64,000 nucleotides of DNA from an uncultured Oscillospiraceae bacterium (GTDB lineage: Bacteria; Bacillota; Clostridia; Oscillospirales; Oscillospiraceae). The stretch lies in the NCBI GenBank assembly GCA_944385035.1, contig CALWVV010000001.1:1-64000 (forward strand), written 5' to 3'. The notes under the pieces are model-generated. The model did no database searches, was not told the DNA's origin, and saw only the letters and a program-made list of their open reading frames with translations. The translations under genes were made by a program, and so were the position numbers. This document shows, in pieces, positions 53,378 through 64,000 of this stretch; the stretch's first letter is position 1, and each line of letters begins with the position of its first letter.

Positions 53378-54259
53378 ATGTTGGGAAAAGCATACCTGAA
53401 CATTATTACTGCCGCTGCCCTGTGGGGCTGCATCGGCGTATTTCTAAAGCTGCTGACCGCGGCCGGCTTTACCTCCATGGAGGGGGTAGCCATCCGCGCT
53501 CTGGCCGCCAGTCTCATTTACGGCGGCTTTCTGACCCTTACCAACCCCGGAGCCCTGCGGATTCACCCCAAAGACTGGTACTACTTTTTCGGCACCGGGG
53601 TCTGCTCCCTGCTGTTTTTCAACTGGTGCTACTTTAACACCATCTCCCGCAGCTCCATGTCTGTAGCAGCCGTATTGCTGTATACCGCCCCGGTGTTTGT
53701 CACGCTCATGTCCGCTCTCTTCTTTCACGAGACCATCACTCCCCTGAAGCTGCTGGCGCTGGCCGTCACCTTTGCCGGCTGCGCTCTGGTCACCGGTCTT
53801 TTCCCTCTGGGACAGGAGCCAATTTCTCTGGGCACCATTCTCTTTGGGCTGGGCTCTGGATTTGGGTATGCGCTGTATTCTATCTTCAGCAAGTTTGCTC
53901 TCAAACAATACTCCCCCGCTACCATCAGCTTCTATTCCTTCCTGTTTTGTGCCCTGTTCTCTCTGCCCCTCTCCGGACTTCACCGAGATTTGAGCGGTTT
54001 TGCCTGCTGGCAGGCCTGGGTAGGCGCCCTGGGCATCGGGGTACTATGCTGCGCAATACCTTATGTACTCTACACAGATGGCCTTCGCCTGGCCGAACCT
54101 GGACGGGCCGCCATTCTGGCCACGATTGAGCCCTTTGTGGCCGCCGCCCTGGGTATTCTGCTCTTCCGGGAAGACATCACCTTGTTCAAACTTTTGGGCA
54201 TGGCCGGGATTCTCGGATCCGTTTTGCTCATCAATCGCCAGAATCTTGCAAAAAAATAA
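53378..54259 (+). CDS. EamA/DMT superfamily transporter
   Basis: A 293-residue, ten-helix protein of the drug/metabolite transporter superfamily, two EamA repeats: AAALWGCIGVFLKLLTAAG with RALAAS in the first, and LGSGFGYALYSIFSKFAL in the second, ending with EPFVAAALGILLFREDI. Such proteins usually export metabolites or amino acids. A promoter TTGTCT (53311)-18 bp-TATAGT (53335) lies within the start of divergent sfsA. The ribosome site before ATG 53378 is weak (AAAAGAG, 11 bases away). Confidence 0.9.
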   Translation: MLGKAYLNIITAAALWGCIGVFLKLLTAAGFTSMEGVAIRALAASLIYGGFLTLTNPGALRIHPKDWYYFFGTGVCSLLFFNWCYFNTISRSSMSVAAVLLYTAPVFVTLMSALFFHETITPLKLLALAVTFAGCALVTGLFPLGQEPISLGTILFGLGSGFGYALYSIFSKFALKQYSPATISFYSFLFCALFSLPLSGLHRDLSGFACWQAWVGALGIGVLCCAIPYVLYTDGLRLAEPGRAAILATIEPFVAAALGILLFREDITLFKLLGMAGILGSVLLINRQNLAKK

Positions 54260-54277
54260 TTGTTCAATTTCTTTGCT

Positions 54278-54315
54278 GCACAGCTGGTCCCAATTAGGAC
54301 CAGCTTTTTTATTTA
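54278..54315 (+). terminator. Terminator of the EamA gene
   Basis: AGCTGGTCC/GGACCAGCT stem followed by TTTTTTATTT. Confidence 0.8.
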
Positions 54316-54385
54316 TAACATCAAAATTATAAAAGTTTTCTTTGGTTGATTTGATATTTTCTATGCTTCCTACAAATTTATTTTT

Positions 54386-54430
54386 GCAAGTCATTTTCTC
54401 TTGACTTGCATTTTTTTGAGATGGTATAAC
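54386..54430 (+). promoter_or_regulatory. gdhA promoter with dyad over the -35
   Basis: TTGACT (54401-54406), 18 bp, TATAAC (54425-54430). GCAAGTCA (54386-54393) and TGACTTGC (54402-54409) form a perfect 8-bp dyad with eight bases between, the right arm covering the -35. The leader after it folds as CGCTAA/TTAGCG and GTGCTTGTCC/GGACAGCAC stems. The dyad is a candidate operator; no nitrogen regulator is in the window. Confidence 0.5.
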
Positions 54431-54443
54431 TTTACTACGCTAA

Positions 54444-55856
<1,413 letters not shown>

Positions 55857-55869
55857 AGGAGGGCTCACG

Positions 55870-57213
55870 ATGAACGAATATGCTGTCCGTGTTGCCGCTC
55901 AGCTGCGGCAGCGGTACGCCCACGAGCCGGAATATCTTCAATCGGTCCAGACCTGGCTGGAGATGATCGATCCCGCTCTGGACGACCCCCGCTACGAAAA
56001 GCTGGACCTGCTCACCCGCATGGTGGAACCCGACCGTATGTTTATGTTCCTGGTACCCTGGGTGGACGACAAGGGCGTAGCCCATACTAACCACGGCTAC
56101 CGCGTCCAATTCAACAGTGCCATCGGGCCCTACAAAGGCGGTCTGCGCTTCCACCCCGGCGTCACCCCCTCGGTGGTGAAGTTTTTGGGGTTTGAGCAGA
56201 CCTATAAAAATGCCCTTACCGGACTGCCCATCGGCGGCGCTGCCGGCGGTGCCGACTTTGACCCCAGAGGCAAGAGCAACCGGGAAATCATGCGTTTCTG
56301 CCAGTCCTTCATGAACGCCCTCTACCGCTACATCGGTTCTGACACCGACGTGCCCGCCGGCGACATCGGCGTGGGCGCACGGGAAATCGGTTTTCTCTAC
56401 GGCCAGTACAAGCGCCTGATGAGCAAAGCGGAGAGCAGCGCCCTTACCGGCAAGGGCCTCACCTATGGCGGCAGCAAGATCCGCCAGGAGGCCGCCGGCT
56501 TCGGCACCGTCTATTTCCTGGCCCGCATGCTGGAACACCAGAAGGACCCCATCGAAGGCAAGACCATTGCCGTATCCGGCTTTGGCAACATGACCTGGGG
56601 CGTGTGCCGCAAGGCCACGGAGCTGGGCGCCAAGGTAGTCACCCTCTCCGGTCCAGACGGCTACATCTATGATCCATCCGGTGTGAGTACCCAGGAGAAA
56701 TTTGACTTCCTGCTGGAAATGCGCGCCAAAGGCCAAGACCGCGTCTCCCTCTATGCCGACCGCTTCGGCGTTCCCTTCTTCCCTGGAAAGAAGCCCTGGG
56801 AGGTTGCCGTGGATGTGGTCATCCCCTGTGCCACCCAGAACGAGCTGGATGTGGAAGATGCAGTACATATCCTGGCCAACGATGTGCGCTACTATGTGGA
56901 GGGTTCCAACATGCCCGCCACCACCGAAGCTTTGAAGCTGCTGCGCCTGAGTCCCAAGATTCTCACCGCAGGCGCTAAGGCCTCTGGCTCCGGCGGCGTG
57001 GCTGTCTCCGCCCTGGAAATGGCTCAGAACTCCATCCGCTATAACTGGACCCCCGCCGAGGTGGATCAGAAGCTCCGGGACATCATGAGCTCCATTTACG
57101 ATGCCTCCGCTGCCGCGGCTGAGGAATATGGCTTAGGTTATGATCTGATTGCCGGCAACGATATCGCCGCCTTTAAAAAGATCTCGGAAGCCATGATCGC
57201 CCAGGGTCTGTAA
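55870..57213 (+). CDS. Glutamate dehydrogenase paralogue lacking the catalytic lysine
   Basis: A 447-residue paralogue of the preceding gene. Substrate-binding [12 protein letters not shown] (Lys89) and [15 protein letters not shown] (Asp165) are kept, but the catalytic-lysine motif GGxKGG reads IGGAAGGADFDP, with Ala125 encoded by GCC, and the invariant KAANAGGV stretch reads KASGSGGV, losing the asparagine. In studied GDHs that lysine is essential. The protein is full-length without frameshift, with its own AAAGGAGGG ribosome site, so it appears maintained. It may form mixed hexamers with GdhA, act as a regulatory subunit or have a different activity; these are inferences. Confidence 0.85.
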   Translation: MNEYAVRVAAQLRQRYAHEPEYLQSVQTWLEMIDPALDDPRYEKLDLLTRMVEPDRMFMFLVPWVDDKGVAHTNHGYRVQFNSAIGPYKGGLRFHPGVTPSVVKFLGFEQTYKNALTGLPIGGAAGGADFDPRGKSNREIMRFCQSFMNALYRYIGSDTDVPAGDIGVGAREIGFLYGQYKRLMSKAESSALTGKGLTYGGSKIRQEAAGFGTVYFLARMLEHQKDPIEGKTIAVSGFGNMTWGVCRKATELGAKVVTLSGPDGYIYDPSGVSTQEKFDFLLEMRAKGQDRVSLYADRFGVPFFPGKKPWEVAVDVVIPCATQNELDVEDAVHILANDVRYYVEGSNMPATTEALKLLRLSPKILTAGAKASGSGGVAVSALEMAQNSIRYNWTPAEVDQKLRDIMSSIYDASAAAAEEYGLGYDLIAGNDIAAFKKISEAMIAQGL

Positions 57214-57255
57214 GGCAGACTGTAATCGAGCAAAATACTTCCATTTGATTGTCTC

Positions 57256-57305
57256 TTGACAGAAGCCTCCTACAGGTGTAGTATGATTTTGTACTACACC
57301 TGTAG
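57256..57305 (+). promoter_or_regulatory. Promoter with paired BlaI-type operators
   Basis: TTGACA (57256-57261) and TAGTAT (57279-57284, 17 bp). CTACAGGTGTAG (57270-57281) and CTACACCTGTAG (57294-57305) each contain the BlaI/MecI consensus TACAnnTGTA and are reverse complements of each other, 12 bases apart. The first covers the spacer and -10, the second the start of transcription and ribosome site: a clear autoregulatory operator. Confidence 0.85.
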
Positions 57306-57316
57306 GAGGTATTTCT

Positions 57317-57682
57317 ATGGATAAGCTCTCTGACCGGGAATGGACGGTATTAGGTGCCCTGTGGGATACCGGTGGGGCCGAGCTGGGACAGCTGGTAGCG
57401 GCGCTGCGTCCGGCCACCGGCTGGAATCGAAACACAGTGCTGACCTACCTCACCCGTATGGAGGCCAAGGGGCTGGTGACCATTGATAAGAAGGTCTCCC
57501 CTCACATCTACCGGGCCCTGCTCAGCCGGGAGGATTGCCGGGCTCAGGAGCGGCACAGCTTTCTCCACCGGGTCTACCAGGGCTCCGCCGGAGATTTGAT
57601 TGCCGCTTTTTTAAAAGAGGAAGCCATTTCCCCCCAGGAGCGGGACGAGCTCCGGCGGCTGCTGGACGAAATGGAGGTGTGA
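57317..57682 (+). CDS. BlaI/MecI family repressor
   Basis: A 121-residue winged-helix repressor. The start LSDREWTVLGALWDTGGAELGQLVAAL and the recognition helix NRNTVLTYLTRMEAKGLV are typical, followed by the dimerisation helices with the RVYQGSAGDLIAAFL stretch. It should bind the two TACAnnTGTA sites just upstream and repress its own operon. In the bla/mec systems the partner M56 protease cleaves or triggers loss of the repressor; the next gene encodes such a protein, three bases away. ATG at 57317 after AGGAGG. Confidence 0.95.
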   Translation: MDKLSDREWTVLGALWDTGGAELGQLVAALRPATGWNRNTVLTYLTRMEAKGLVTIDKKVSPHIYRALLSREDCRAQERHSFLHRVYQGSAGDLIAAFLKEEAISPQERDELRRLLDEMEV

Positions 57683-57685
57683 TCC

Positions 57686-59656
57686 ATGGGAGACATCTGG
57701 GCATTTCTCCTTCAGACGTTAACTGCCTCCGGCGTGGCCGTCCTTCTGCTCATTATCAAGGCCATGTTCCGAGACAAGCTCTCTCCCCGGTGGCAATTTG
57801 CCGTGTGGGGGATTCTGGGCATTATTTTACTGCTCCCTGCCGGGTTTTTCGGGCGGTATGTGCTGTTTAATTGGCCCATGTGGGTGGAGGCATTGAAAAC
57901 CGCCCTCACAGGTTCCTATACCCTGACCCAGGTAACCGCGCCCATTCCTCTGCCCAGCGTTTTCCCCCCGGCCACATGGTGGGACTGGCTTTATTGGGTC
58001 TATTTGCTGGGAGTTCTTGTGCTGCTGGGGCGCTATCTTTTTTCCTATATCCGTCTGCGTCAGGTGCTTCGCACCAGCACTCCCGCCGATGGGCAGACGA
58101 TGGCTAGAATTCAAACCACAGCGGAGCAGTACCACCTTCCTACATGCAAAGCTGTGATGGTCGAGGGGGCCGGATCCGCATTTCTCTGCGGCGTCTTTTC
58201 TCCGGTGTTGGTGCTGCCCGCTGGGCCCCAGACCGATGACAAGGTCCTGCTCCATGAGCTATTACATCTGAAATACCGGGACGTGATCTGGGGCCTTGTG
58301 ATTTGCCTTCTTCGGTGCATCCACTGGTGCAATCCCCTGTTATGGTACTGCGCCGACCAGGCGGGCAACGATTTGGAGTCTCTTTGCGACCAGCGGGTGC
58401 TGGAGCGGCTGGAAGGGGAGGAGCGCCGGGAATATGGCCGCATCCTTCTGTCCATGGCTAATGAGAAATACGCCCGCGCCCCAGGCACCTCTTCTGCCTC
58501 CAACGGGGGCAAAAACATCCGCCAGCGCATTGAGGCCATCGTCCGCTTCAAGCGTTACCCCGCAGGGATGGCCCTGGTGTCCGTGTGCGTGGCCATTATA
58601 CTGGCCGCCCCTCTGGTCTTCGGCACTCAAGCGGTAAATGTCTATAACGAAGCGGGACGGCTCTCTGGCAGCGCAGACATTGACCTTTCTCTGGCCTCCG
58701 CCCGCACTACCTGGTGCACCACCTTCGCCGGAGCTCTTGACACCTATGCCAAATCTCTTCTCACCAGCAGCGGTTCCTACCGGGCCATGTGTGCCCCCCT
58801 CCGTCAGCAGGGTGAAATTGCCCGCATCATGCATGAGCGCCAGGAGGAGGGTCTCTGGCCCACCTGGGACACCGGGCTTCCCATAGAGCCCGACCAGAGC
58901 GAGGGTTACTGCATCTATAATCTGGAGCCCGCTGGAGAGAACGCCTACAAGGCCCTGGTGGCACTCAAGCTCAGCGGTGCTCCCGACGGACAGTGGAAAG
59001 AAAATACGATGTACATGGCATACCAGCAGATACTGGTCCAGAAGGAAGCGTACCGTTGGGTAGTTACAGAGCAGAGCGGGATCCAAACCGTAGAAGCACA
59101 GGAAGCCTCGCTGCGCTGGGGGATACGGGAGTTGCCCTCCTTTGTCTACTCGGGCATAGCGGAAAACTTCCGGGTGGAGGTGTGCTATCAAAAAACCTTT
59201 GTGGTGGACAACACCGTTCAAGAGAACAACAGCTCCGGTTGGTTCTTTGGCCCCTCTACTTCCTTCGACACGGTCCCGAAGCCCAACGCTCAATTTGATG
59301 AAGTTACTCATAACCAGTGGACGCGCTGCATCTTTTTGGGCTCTGAGGAAGAGAAAGCCGCTATTTCTCACCTGGGGACCTCTATCATCCCCCTGGAAGA
59401 AGGAGAGGAGCGCCCCTATCTTCAGAGCGCGGGCTACGGAAGCGGCGGCGGCAGCTCCACCAGCGGAGAAGACTGGGCCAGCATGAGGTTAGACCCCGGT
59501 TGGGGACCTGTCGTCCCCATGGGTGGCGGCGGCAGTAGTAACGCATTTGGCAAGGACAGTTTCCTGCTTCCTGATTGCTACGCGGCCGACCTCTACATCA
59601 ACGGAGAAAAGGCAGCGGAGCTCACCCTCCGCCTTCAGGAAGGAGGCGCACAATGA
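57686..59656 (+). CDS. M56 (BlaR1-like) membrane metallopeptidase sensor
   Basis: A 656-residue membrane protein. Four helices (about residues 7-27, 37-57, 92-116, and 292-315) enclose a cytosolic M56 zinc protease with HELLH and the downstream Glu in NDLESLCDQRVL. After the fourth helix about 340 residues are outside the cell. This part does not show the SxxK/KTG penicillin-binding motifs of BlaR1; it has a glycine/serine-rich tail (YGSGGGSSTSGED and MGGGGSSN). The signal is therefore not obviously a beta-lactam. It probably inactivates the adjacent BlaI-type repressor when an envelope signal arrives. Confidence 0.85.
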   Translation: MGDIWAFLLQTLTASGVAVLLLIIKAMFRDKLSPRWQFAVWGILGIILLLPAGFFGRYVLFNWPMWVEALKTALTGSYTLTQVTAPIPLPSVFPPATWWDWLYWVYLLGVLVLLGRYLFSYIRLRQVLRTSTPADGQTMARIQTTAEQYHLPTCKAVMVEGAGSAFLCGVFSPVLVLPAGPQTDDKVLLHELLHLKYRDVIWGLVICLLRCIHWCNPLLWYCADQAGNDLESLCDQRVLERLEGEERREYGRILLSMANEKYARAPGTSSASNGGKNIRQRIEAIVRFKRYPAGMALVSVCVAIILAAPLVFGTQAVNVYNEAGRLSGSADIDLSLASARTTWCTTFAGALDTYAKSLLTSSGSYRAMCAPLRQQGEIARIMHERQEEGLWPTWDTGLPIEPDQSEGYCIYNLEPAGENAYKALVALKLSGAPDGQWKENTMYMAYQQILVQKEAYRWVVTEQSGIQTVEAQEASLRWGIRELPSFVYSGIAENFRVEVCYQKTFVVDNTVQENNSSGWFFGPSTSFDTVPKPNAQFDEVTHNQWTRCIFLGSEEEKAAISHLGTSIIPLEEGEERPYLQSAGYGSGGGSSTSGEDWASMRLDPGWGPVVPMGGGGSSNAFGKDSFLLPDCYAADLYINGEKAAELTLRLQEGGAQ

Positions 59657-60237
59657 CAGACCGTCAAACCATATACGACGCCCTTTCCAAAGCGGCCTGG
59701 GGGTATTTCTTCCTGTACTTCGACTTCAATCTGGGTTCTGTCAGCATCTTACCCTCCTTCGTGGGATATCTTCTCTTCCTTTCCGCTATCAAGCTATTGC
59801 AGGACAAACGGCGGGACCTGGAGCTTCTGCGGCCTTTCGGCATCCTGCTGGCAGTATGGCACGGAGGAAACTGGCTTGCCTCCTGGCTGGGTACCGGTCT
59901 GGACGGACACTTCCCTGTGATCGACCTGATTATCGGTCTGGCCAACATGTACTTCCACTTTCAGATGCTCACCGACTACGCCGCCCTGGCCACCAAATAC
60001 CAGCAGCCTGATCAGACGCTGGACCGGCGGCTCCTCAAATGGCGCACCCGCCAGACCCTGCTGCTCACTGCCATCTCCCTGTGCGCCCACCCCCTCCGTT
60101 TCCTGACTGATCTCTGGGAACCAACCCTGATCATACTTGCCCTGGCCGGGCTGATCACTTCTTTGTGTATCATGGTTACACTTTTTGACCTACGGAAAAT
60201 CTTTCGGGGCACCTTGGAAACATTGCCCCCCACTTGA
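59653..60237 (+). CDS. Small membrane protein of the BlaI/M56 operon
   Basis: A 195-residue protein with five hydrophobic segments (about 14-35, 40-52, 66-84, 93-113, 140-185 containing two helices). I do not recognise a family. FFLYFDFNLGSVSILPSFVGYLLFLSAIK and DLIIGLANMYFHFQMLTDYAALA contain conserved-looking aromatic residues. Its ATG overlaps the M56 stop by four bases (ATGA) and follows AAGGAGG, so translation is coupled; it may be the regulated output or an accessory part of the sensor. Confidence 0.7.
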   Translation: MTDRQTIYDALSKAAWGYFFLYFDFNLGSVSILPSFVGYLLFLSAIKLLQDKRRDLELLRPFGILLAVWHGGNWLASWLGTGLDGHFPVIDLIIGLANMYFHFQMLTDYAALATKYQQPDQTLDRRLLKWRTRQTLLLTAISLCAHPLRFLTDLWEPTLIILALAGLITSLCIMVTLFDLRKIFRGTLETLPPT

Positions 60238-60255
60238 CCCGTGATATGGTCTTTT

Positions 60256-60297
60256 AAAAAACACCGCTGTCTGAGGCAACAGGCAGCGGTGTTTTTT
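60256..60297 (+). terminator. Terminator of the BlaI/M56 operon
   Basis: AAAAAACACCGCTG/CAGCGGTGTTTTTT stem. Confidence 0.8.
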
Positions 60298-60321
60298 ACG
60301 GTAAGGAGGAAATGAAATTTT

Positions 60322-60471
60322 TGGGCTTTGCCGGGGCCCCCTGGGTCGGCTTCGCCCACAAGCCCCAGCCCATAAAAAAGCCCGCGGCGCAAGGCCGCGG
60401 GCTTCACAGTAATTTGCCTTAGTACATACCGCCCATATCAGGGGCAGCAGGAGCAGCAGGGGCGGGGGGCT
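60322..60471. repeat. Duplicate of the groL 3' end, distal copy
   Basis: 150 bases that match 60567-60716 with two adjacent differences (GC versus AT at the centre of the terminator hairpin). The copy includes the last 16 codons and stop of groL (minus strand, 60419 on), its terminator hairpin and the flanking downstream sequence. It ends abruptly at the groL-coding side, where unrelated sequence starts at 60472. It is a non-coding remnant. Confidence 0.9.
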
Positions 60472-60546
60472 TCGTCGTCGCGGACGTCGTATCGCTCCCC
60501 CCGCCCAAAAGCGGGCAGGCCTCGCTCACTTTGTCGCTCCTCCTCT

Positions 60547-60566
60547 CCCCGGCAAAGCCGTTTCAC

Positions 60567-60581
<15 letters not shown>
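60547..60581. repeat. Inverted repeat at the duplication border
   Basis: CCCCGGCAAAGCC (60547-60559) and its exact complement (60569-60581) flank the left edge of the proximal copy. The 95 bases between the two copies also hold GCCC-AAAA-GCGGGC and GTCGTCGCGGACGTCG dyads, resembling a palindromic extragenic element. Confidence 0.6.
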
Positions 60582-62298
<1,717 letters not shown>

Positions 62299-62322
62299 TT
62301 ACCTCCAAATCAAATCAAACTA

Positions 62323-62607
62323 TTACTCGACAACCGCCAGAATGTCGTTCTGACGGACAATGGTGACCTCTTCGCCGTCCAGCTTCACCTGGGTGCCGGC
62401 ATACTTGCTGGTGATGACCTTGTCACCCACCTTCACGGTCATAACGACCTCCTTGCCGTCCACCATACCGCCGGGGCCAACAGCAATGACCTCAGCCACT
62501 TCGGGCTTCTCCTTGGCGGCGCCGGTGAGGATGATGCCGCCCTTGGTGGTCTCCTCAGCCTCCACCAGCTTTACAATGACACGGTCAGCCAGGGGTTTGA
62601 GTTTCAT
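62323..62607 (-). CDS. groES: Co-chaperonin GroES
   Basis: A 94-residue lid of the GroEL chamber. It starts LKPLADRVIVKLVEAEETTKGGI, with the mobile loop at TKGGIILTGAAKEKP and the conserved VKVGDKVITSKYAGTQVKLDGEE. ATG at 62607 after AAGGAGG. First gene of the operon, 30 bases before groL. Confidence 0.99.
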   Translation of the reverse strand: MKLKPLADRVIVKLVEAEETTKGGIILTGAAKEKPEVAEVIAVGPGGMVDGKEVVMTVKVGDKVITSKYAGTQVKLDGEEVTIVRQNDILAVVE

Positions 62608-62658
62608 AACAGGTTCCTCCTTATATGATATAAATTTTCCAATTACGAATCCAGCAGT

Positions 62659-62685
62659 TTAGCACTCTTTTTATTCAAGTGCTAA
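62659..62685 (-). promoter_or_regulatory. CIRCE operator of groES-groL
   Basis: TTAGCACTC, nine bases, AAGTGCTAA: the HrcA-binding CIRCE element with one mismatch in the right arm (consensus GAGTGCTAA). It lies just downstream of the -10, so HrcA would block transcription except on heat or folding stress. Confidence 0.95.
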
Positions 62686-62696
62686 ATCTAACTATG

Positions 62697-62725
62697 ATAA
62701 TAACCGCTTTCTCCCAAAAAATCAA
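62697..62725 (-). promoter_or_regulatory. groES-groL promoter
   Basis: On the minus strand: TTGATT (62725-62720), 17 bp, TATTAT (62702-62697), immediately upstream of the CIRCE element. Confidence 0.7.
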
Positions 62726-62790
62726 CCCCCAATTTTGAAAAATTGGAGGTCAATTTTTTAGAATTTACTTTTTGTTCACAAACAAGCTCT

Positions 62791-63717
62791 TTAAGTGCTA
62801 ATTTTCTTCTCCATTCGGTAATCACAGCCCTCTGGAAAGAAAAAGTTGATCTTCTTCTCGGAAAGCCGAACGGTGAAGCTGGTATCTACCATCACTTCCC
62901 CGTCCACCACCACCGTAACGGGCTCCCGTGCACAGAACGACACCGCCTTGCCATGGTGCTCCAAAATCAGTTCAGGGTAATTGCGGTAAAGTCCCTTGGC
63001 ATATTTTCCCACCAAGCGCAAAAAGGTAGGCAGGCTCACCTGCCGAACCAGCAGCATATCCAGCACCCCGTCATCAGGCATAGCTTCCGCTACCGGCATA
63101 AAACCTCCTCCATAGTAGCGGCCATTGCAGATGCACAAAATAGCAGTCTGACGGTTGTCCCAGGAAATATCCCCCATTTTTACCGTCATAGGGCGGTTAA
63201 TTCCCTTGAAAAACACATTTTCCACCAGGGAGAGCACATAGGCCCCCATTCCTGAGACAAAACGCAGATCCTTATACCGGTGGACATCTGCCGCAATGCG
63301 GGCATCCACTCCGGCACACACCACGTCCAGGCCCAGCTTCCCGTTGCAATCCATCAGATCAAAGGCCCGCTGCGGTCCCTGAGCCAGTGCCTCCAGGTCA
63401 TAAAACCGCTCCCGGTAATCTGGTCCAAAGATTTTCAGAAAATCATTCCCGGTCCCTTTGGGGACGTTTGTAACTGCCACATGCTCAAGCCCTGCCGCTC
63501 CATTTACCACCTCGTTCAGGGTTCCGTCCCCTCCGCAGGCATAGACCCGCAGAGGCTCAGGACAAGCAGCAGCCTCTTGGGTCAGGCGCTGGGCATCTCC
63601 CTCTCCTTTCGTATAAACCACTCGGTGGGGAAAGCTCACTTGGGACAGCAGTCCCTCCAGCTGGGCGGTGGTCTCTTGTTTCCCGGCTGCGGGGTTGATG
63701 ATAAACAAATGTCTCAC
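62791..63717 (-). CDS. Diacylglycerol kinase family lipid kinase
   Basis: A 308-residue soluble lipid kinase of the DgkB/YegS type that phosphorylates diacylglycerol or related lipids. FIINPAAGK begins the fold, YACGGDGTLNEVVNG is the ATP-binding GGDGT motif and NVPKGTGNDFLKIFG follows; GGGFMPVAEAMPDDGVLDMLLVR and VVVDGEVM are in the C-terminal beta domain. The start is GTG at 63717, after GGGAG. It lies 16 bases after the rRNA methyltransferase gene and is probably in its operon. It could recycle diacylglycerol into phosphatidic acid. Confidence 0.9.
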   Translation of the reverse strand: MRHLFIINPAAGKQETTAQLEGLLSQVSFPHRVVYTKGEGDAQRLTQEAAACPEPLRVYACGGDGTLNEVVNGAAGLEHVAVTNVPKGTGNDFLKIFGPDYRERFYDLEALAQGPQRAFDLMDCNGKLGLDVVCAGVDARIAADVHRYKDLRFVSGMGAYVLSLVENVFFKGINRPMTVKMGDISWDNRQTAILCICNGRYYGGGFMPVAEAMPDDGVLDMLLVRQVSLPTFLRLVGKYAKGLYRNYPELILEHHGKAVSFCAREPVTVVVDGEVMVDTSFTVRLSEKKINFFFPEGCDYRMEKKIST

Positions 63718-63733
63718 GCTCTCCCGGCCCTTC

Positions 63734-64000
63734 TCACTTTATTCCGTACATAAACAGGTCGCACTTAAGCATTCCGTTGTAGAGCTTACGCTTTTTATCC
63801 GCCTTTTTTCCAAAGGTTCGTTCAAATTCCGTGTGGGAGGACAGCAGATATAAGCTCCACCCCTCCGGGAACTTATCCCAAGCCTTGCCAAAAGCCCGGT
63901 AGAGCTCCTCCGCCTCCCGGCGTTCCATGATCCGTTCCCCGTAGGGGGGATTGGTCACCACCCGGCCATGGATACCGCCCCAATGAAACGTCCGGGCATC
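63734..64000 (-). CDS. RlmL/YpsC-like rRNA methyltransferase, C-terminal part
   Basis: The last 88 codons of a gene whose start lies beyond the right edge. TNPPYGERI is the catalytic NPPY motif of N2-guanine methyltransferases, followed by EELYRAFGKAWDKFPEGWSLYLLSS and the terminal DKKRKLYNGMLKCDLFMYG, which are typical of the THUMP-domain 23S rRNA m2G enzymes (RlmL, YpsC). SAM-binding motif I and THUMP are off the window. Confidence 0.85.
   Translation of the reverse strand, partial: DARTFHWGGIHGRVVTNPPYGERIMERREAEELYRAFGKAWDKFPEGWSLYLLSSHTEFERTFGKKADKKRKLYNGMLKCDLFMYGIK

Noticed and set aside
62793..62801. AAGTGCTAA, half of a second CIRCE element
   Set aside because: The inverted partner is absent and the sequence lies in the last codons of the lipid kinase gene.

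Overview
The window is chromosomal DNA of a high-GC Clostridia member, most likely an Oscillospiraceae gut anaerobe of the Flavonifractor/Lawsonibacter type. This is inferred from gene content and style: AGGAGG ribosome sites with frequent TTG and GTG starts, a lysine riboswitch, a CIRCE-controlled groES-groL operon, pyruvate phosphate dikinase, tandem glutamate dehydrogenases, DUF1538 with a PII-like partner and a BlaI/M56 pair. Genes are dense, mostly short operons bounded by rho-independent terminators, and no insertion sequence or CRISPR array is visible.

Layout. 1-900: the 3' half of a tRNA-Ser(CGA) with its terminator, probably the junction of an element integrated to the left, then a decayed reading frame. 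0.9-8.5 kb: purine permease, acyltransferase, then a two-component system divergent from a phospholipid operon (VTT protein, PS synthase, PS decarboxylase, PAP2 protein). 8.6-11.5 kb: diaminopropionate ammonia-lyase, YgeY hydrolase and RidA, an amino-acid degradation set with its own detoxifier of reactive enamines. 11.6-16.2 kb: hydrolase, ferritin-like protein, thioesterase, a lysine-riboswitch-controlled NhaC-family transporter and tRNA-Gly(CCC). 16.5-24.7 kb: cation/proton antiporter, TetR regulator, uridine-kinase-like protein, DegV protein, a GH13 enzyme and a divergent ROK-like protein. 24.8-31.3 kb: ftsH, rlmB, a P-type-ATPase-like pseudoenzyme, a GNAT protein and a DUF1294 protein. 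31.5-42.2 kb: ppdK, aldehyde dehydrogenase, a CofE-like protein, DUF1538 plus double-PII protein, clpC and a ferredoxin. 42.3-48.8 kb: PAQR protein, a three-gene AlwI-like type IIS restriction-modification operon and a MATE exporter. 49-54.3 kb: ilvA, rpe, recR, a zinc-ribbon membrane protein, sfsA and an EamA transporter. 54.5-60.2 kb: two tandem glutamate dehydrogenase genes and a BlaI/M56 operon. 60.2-64 kb: groES-groL with a duplicated groL tail, a lipid kinase and the C-terminal part of an rRNA methyltransferase.

The most unusual items are: (1) the second glutamate dehydrogenase, which has alanine in place of the catalytic lysine beside an apparently active copy; (2) a 765-residue protein that keeps the outline of a P1B ATPase but has lost its catalytic motifs and carries a long acidic N-terminus; (3) a 150-bp near-perfect duplication of the 3' end of groL; (4) the AlwI-like restriction operon with two methylases; (5) the tRNA-Ser 3' remnant with a repeated core sequence. 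All family assignments come from reading motifs by eye; no database search was run.
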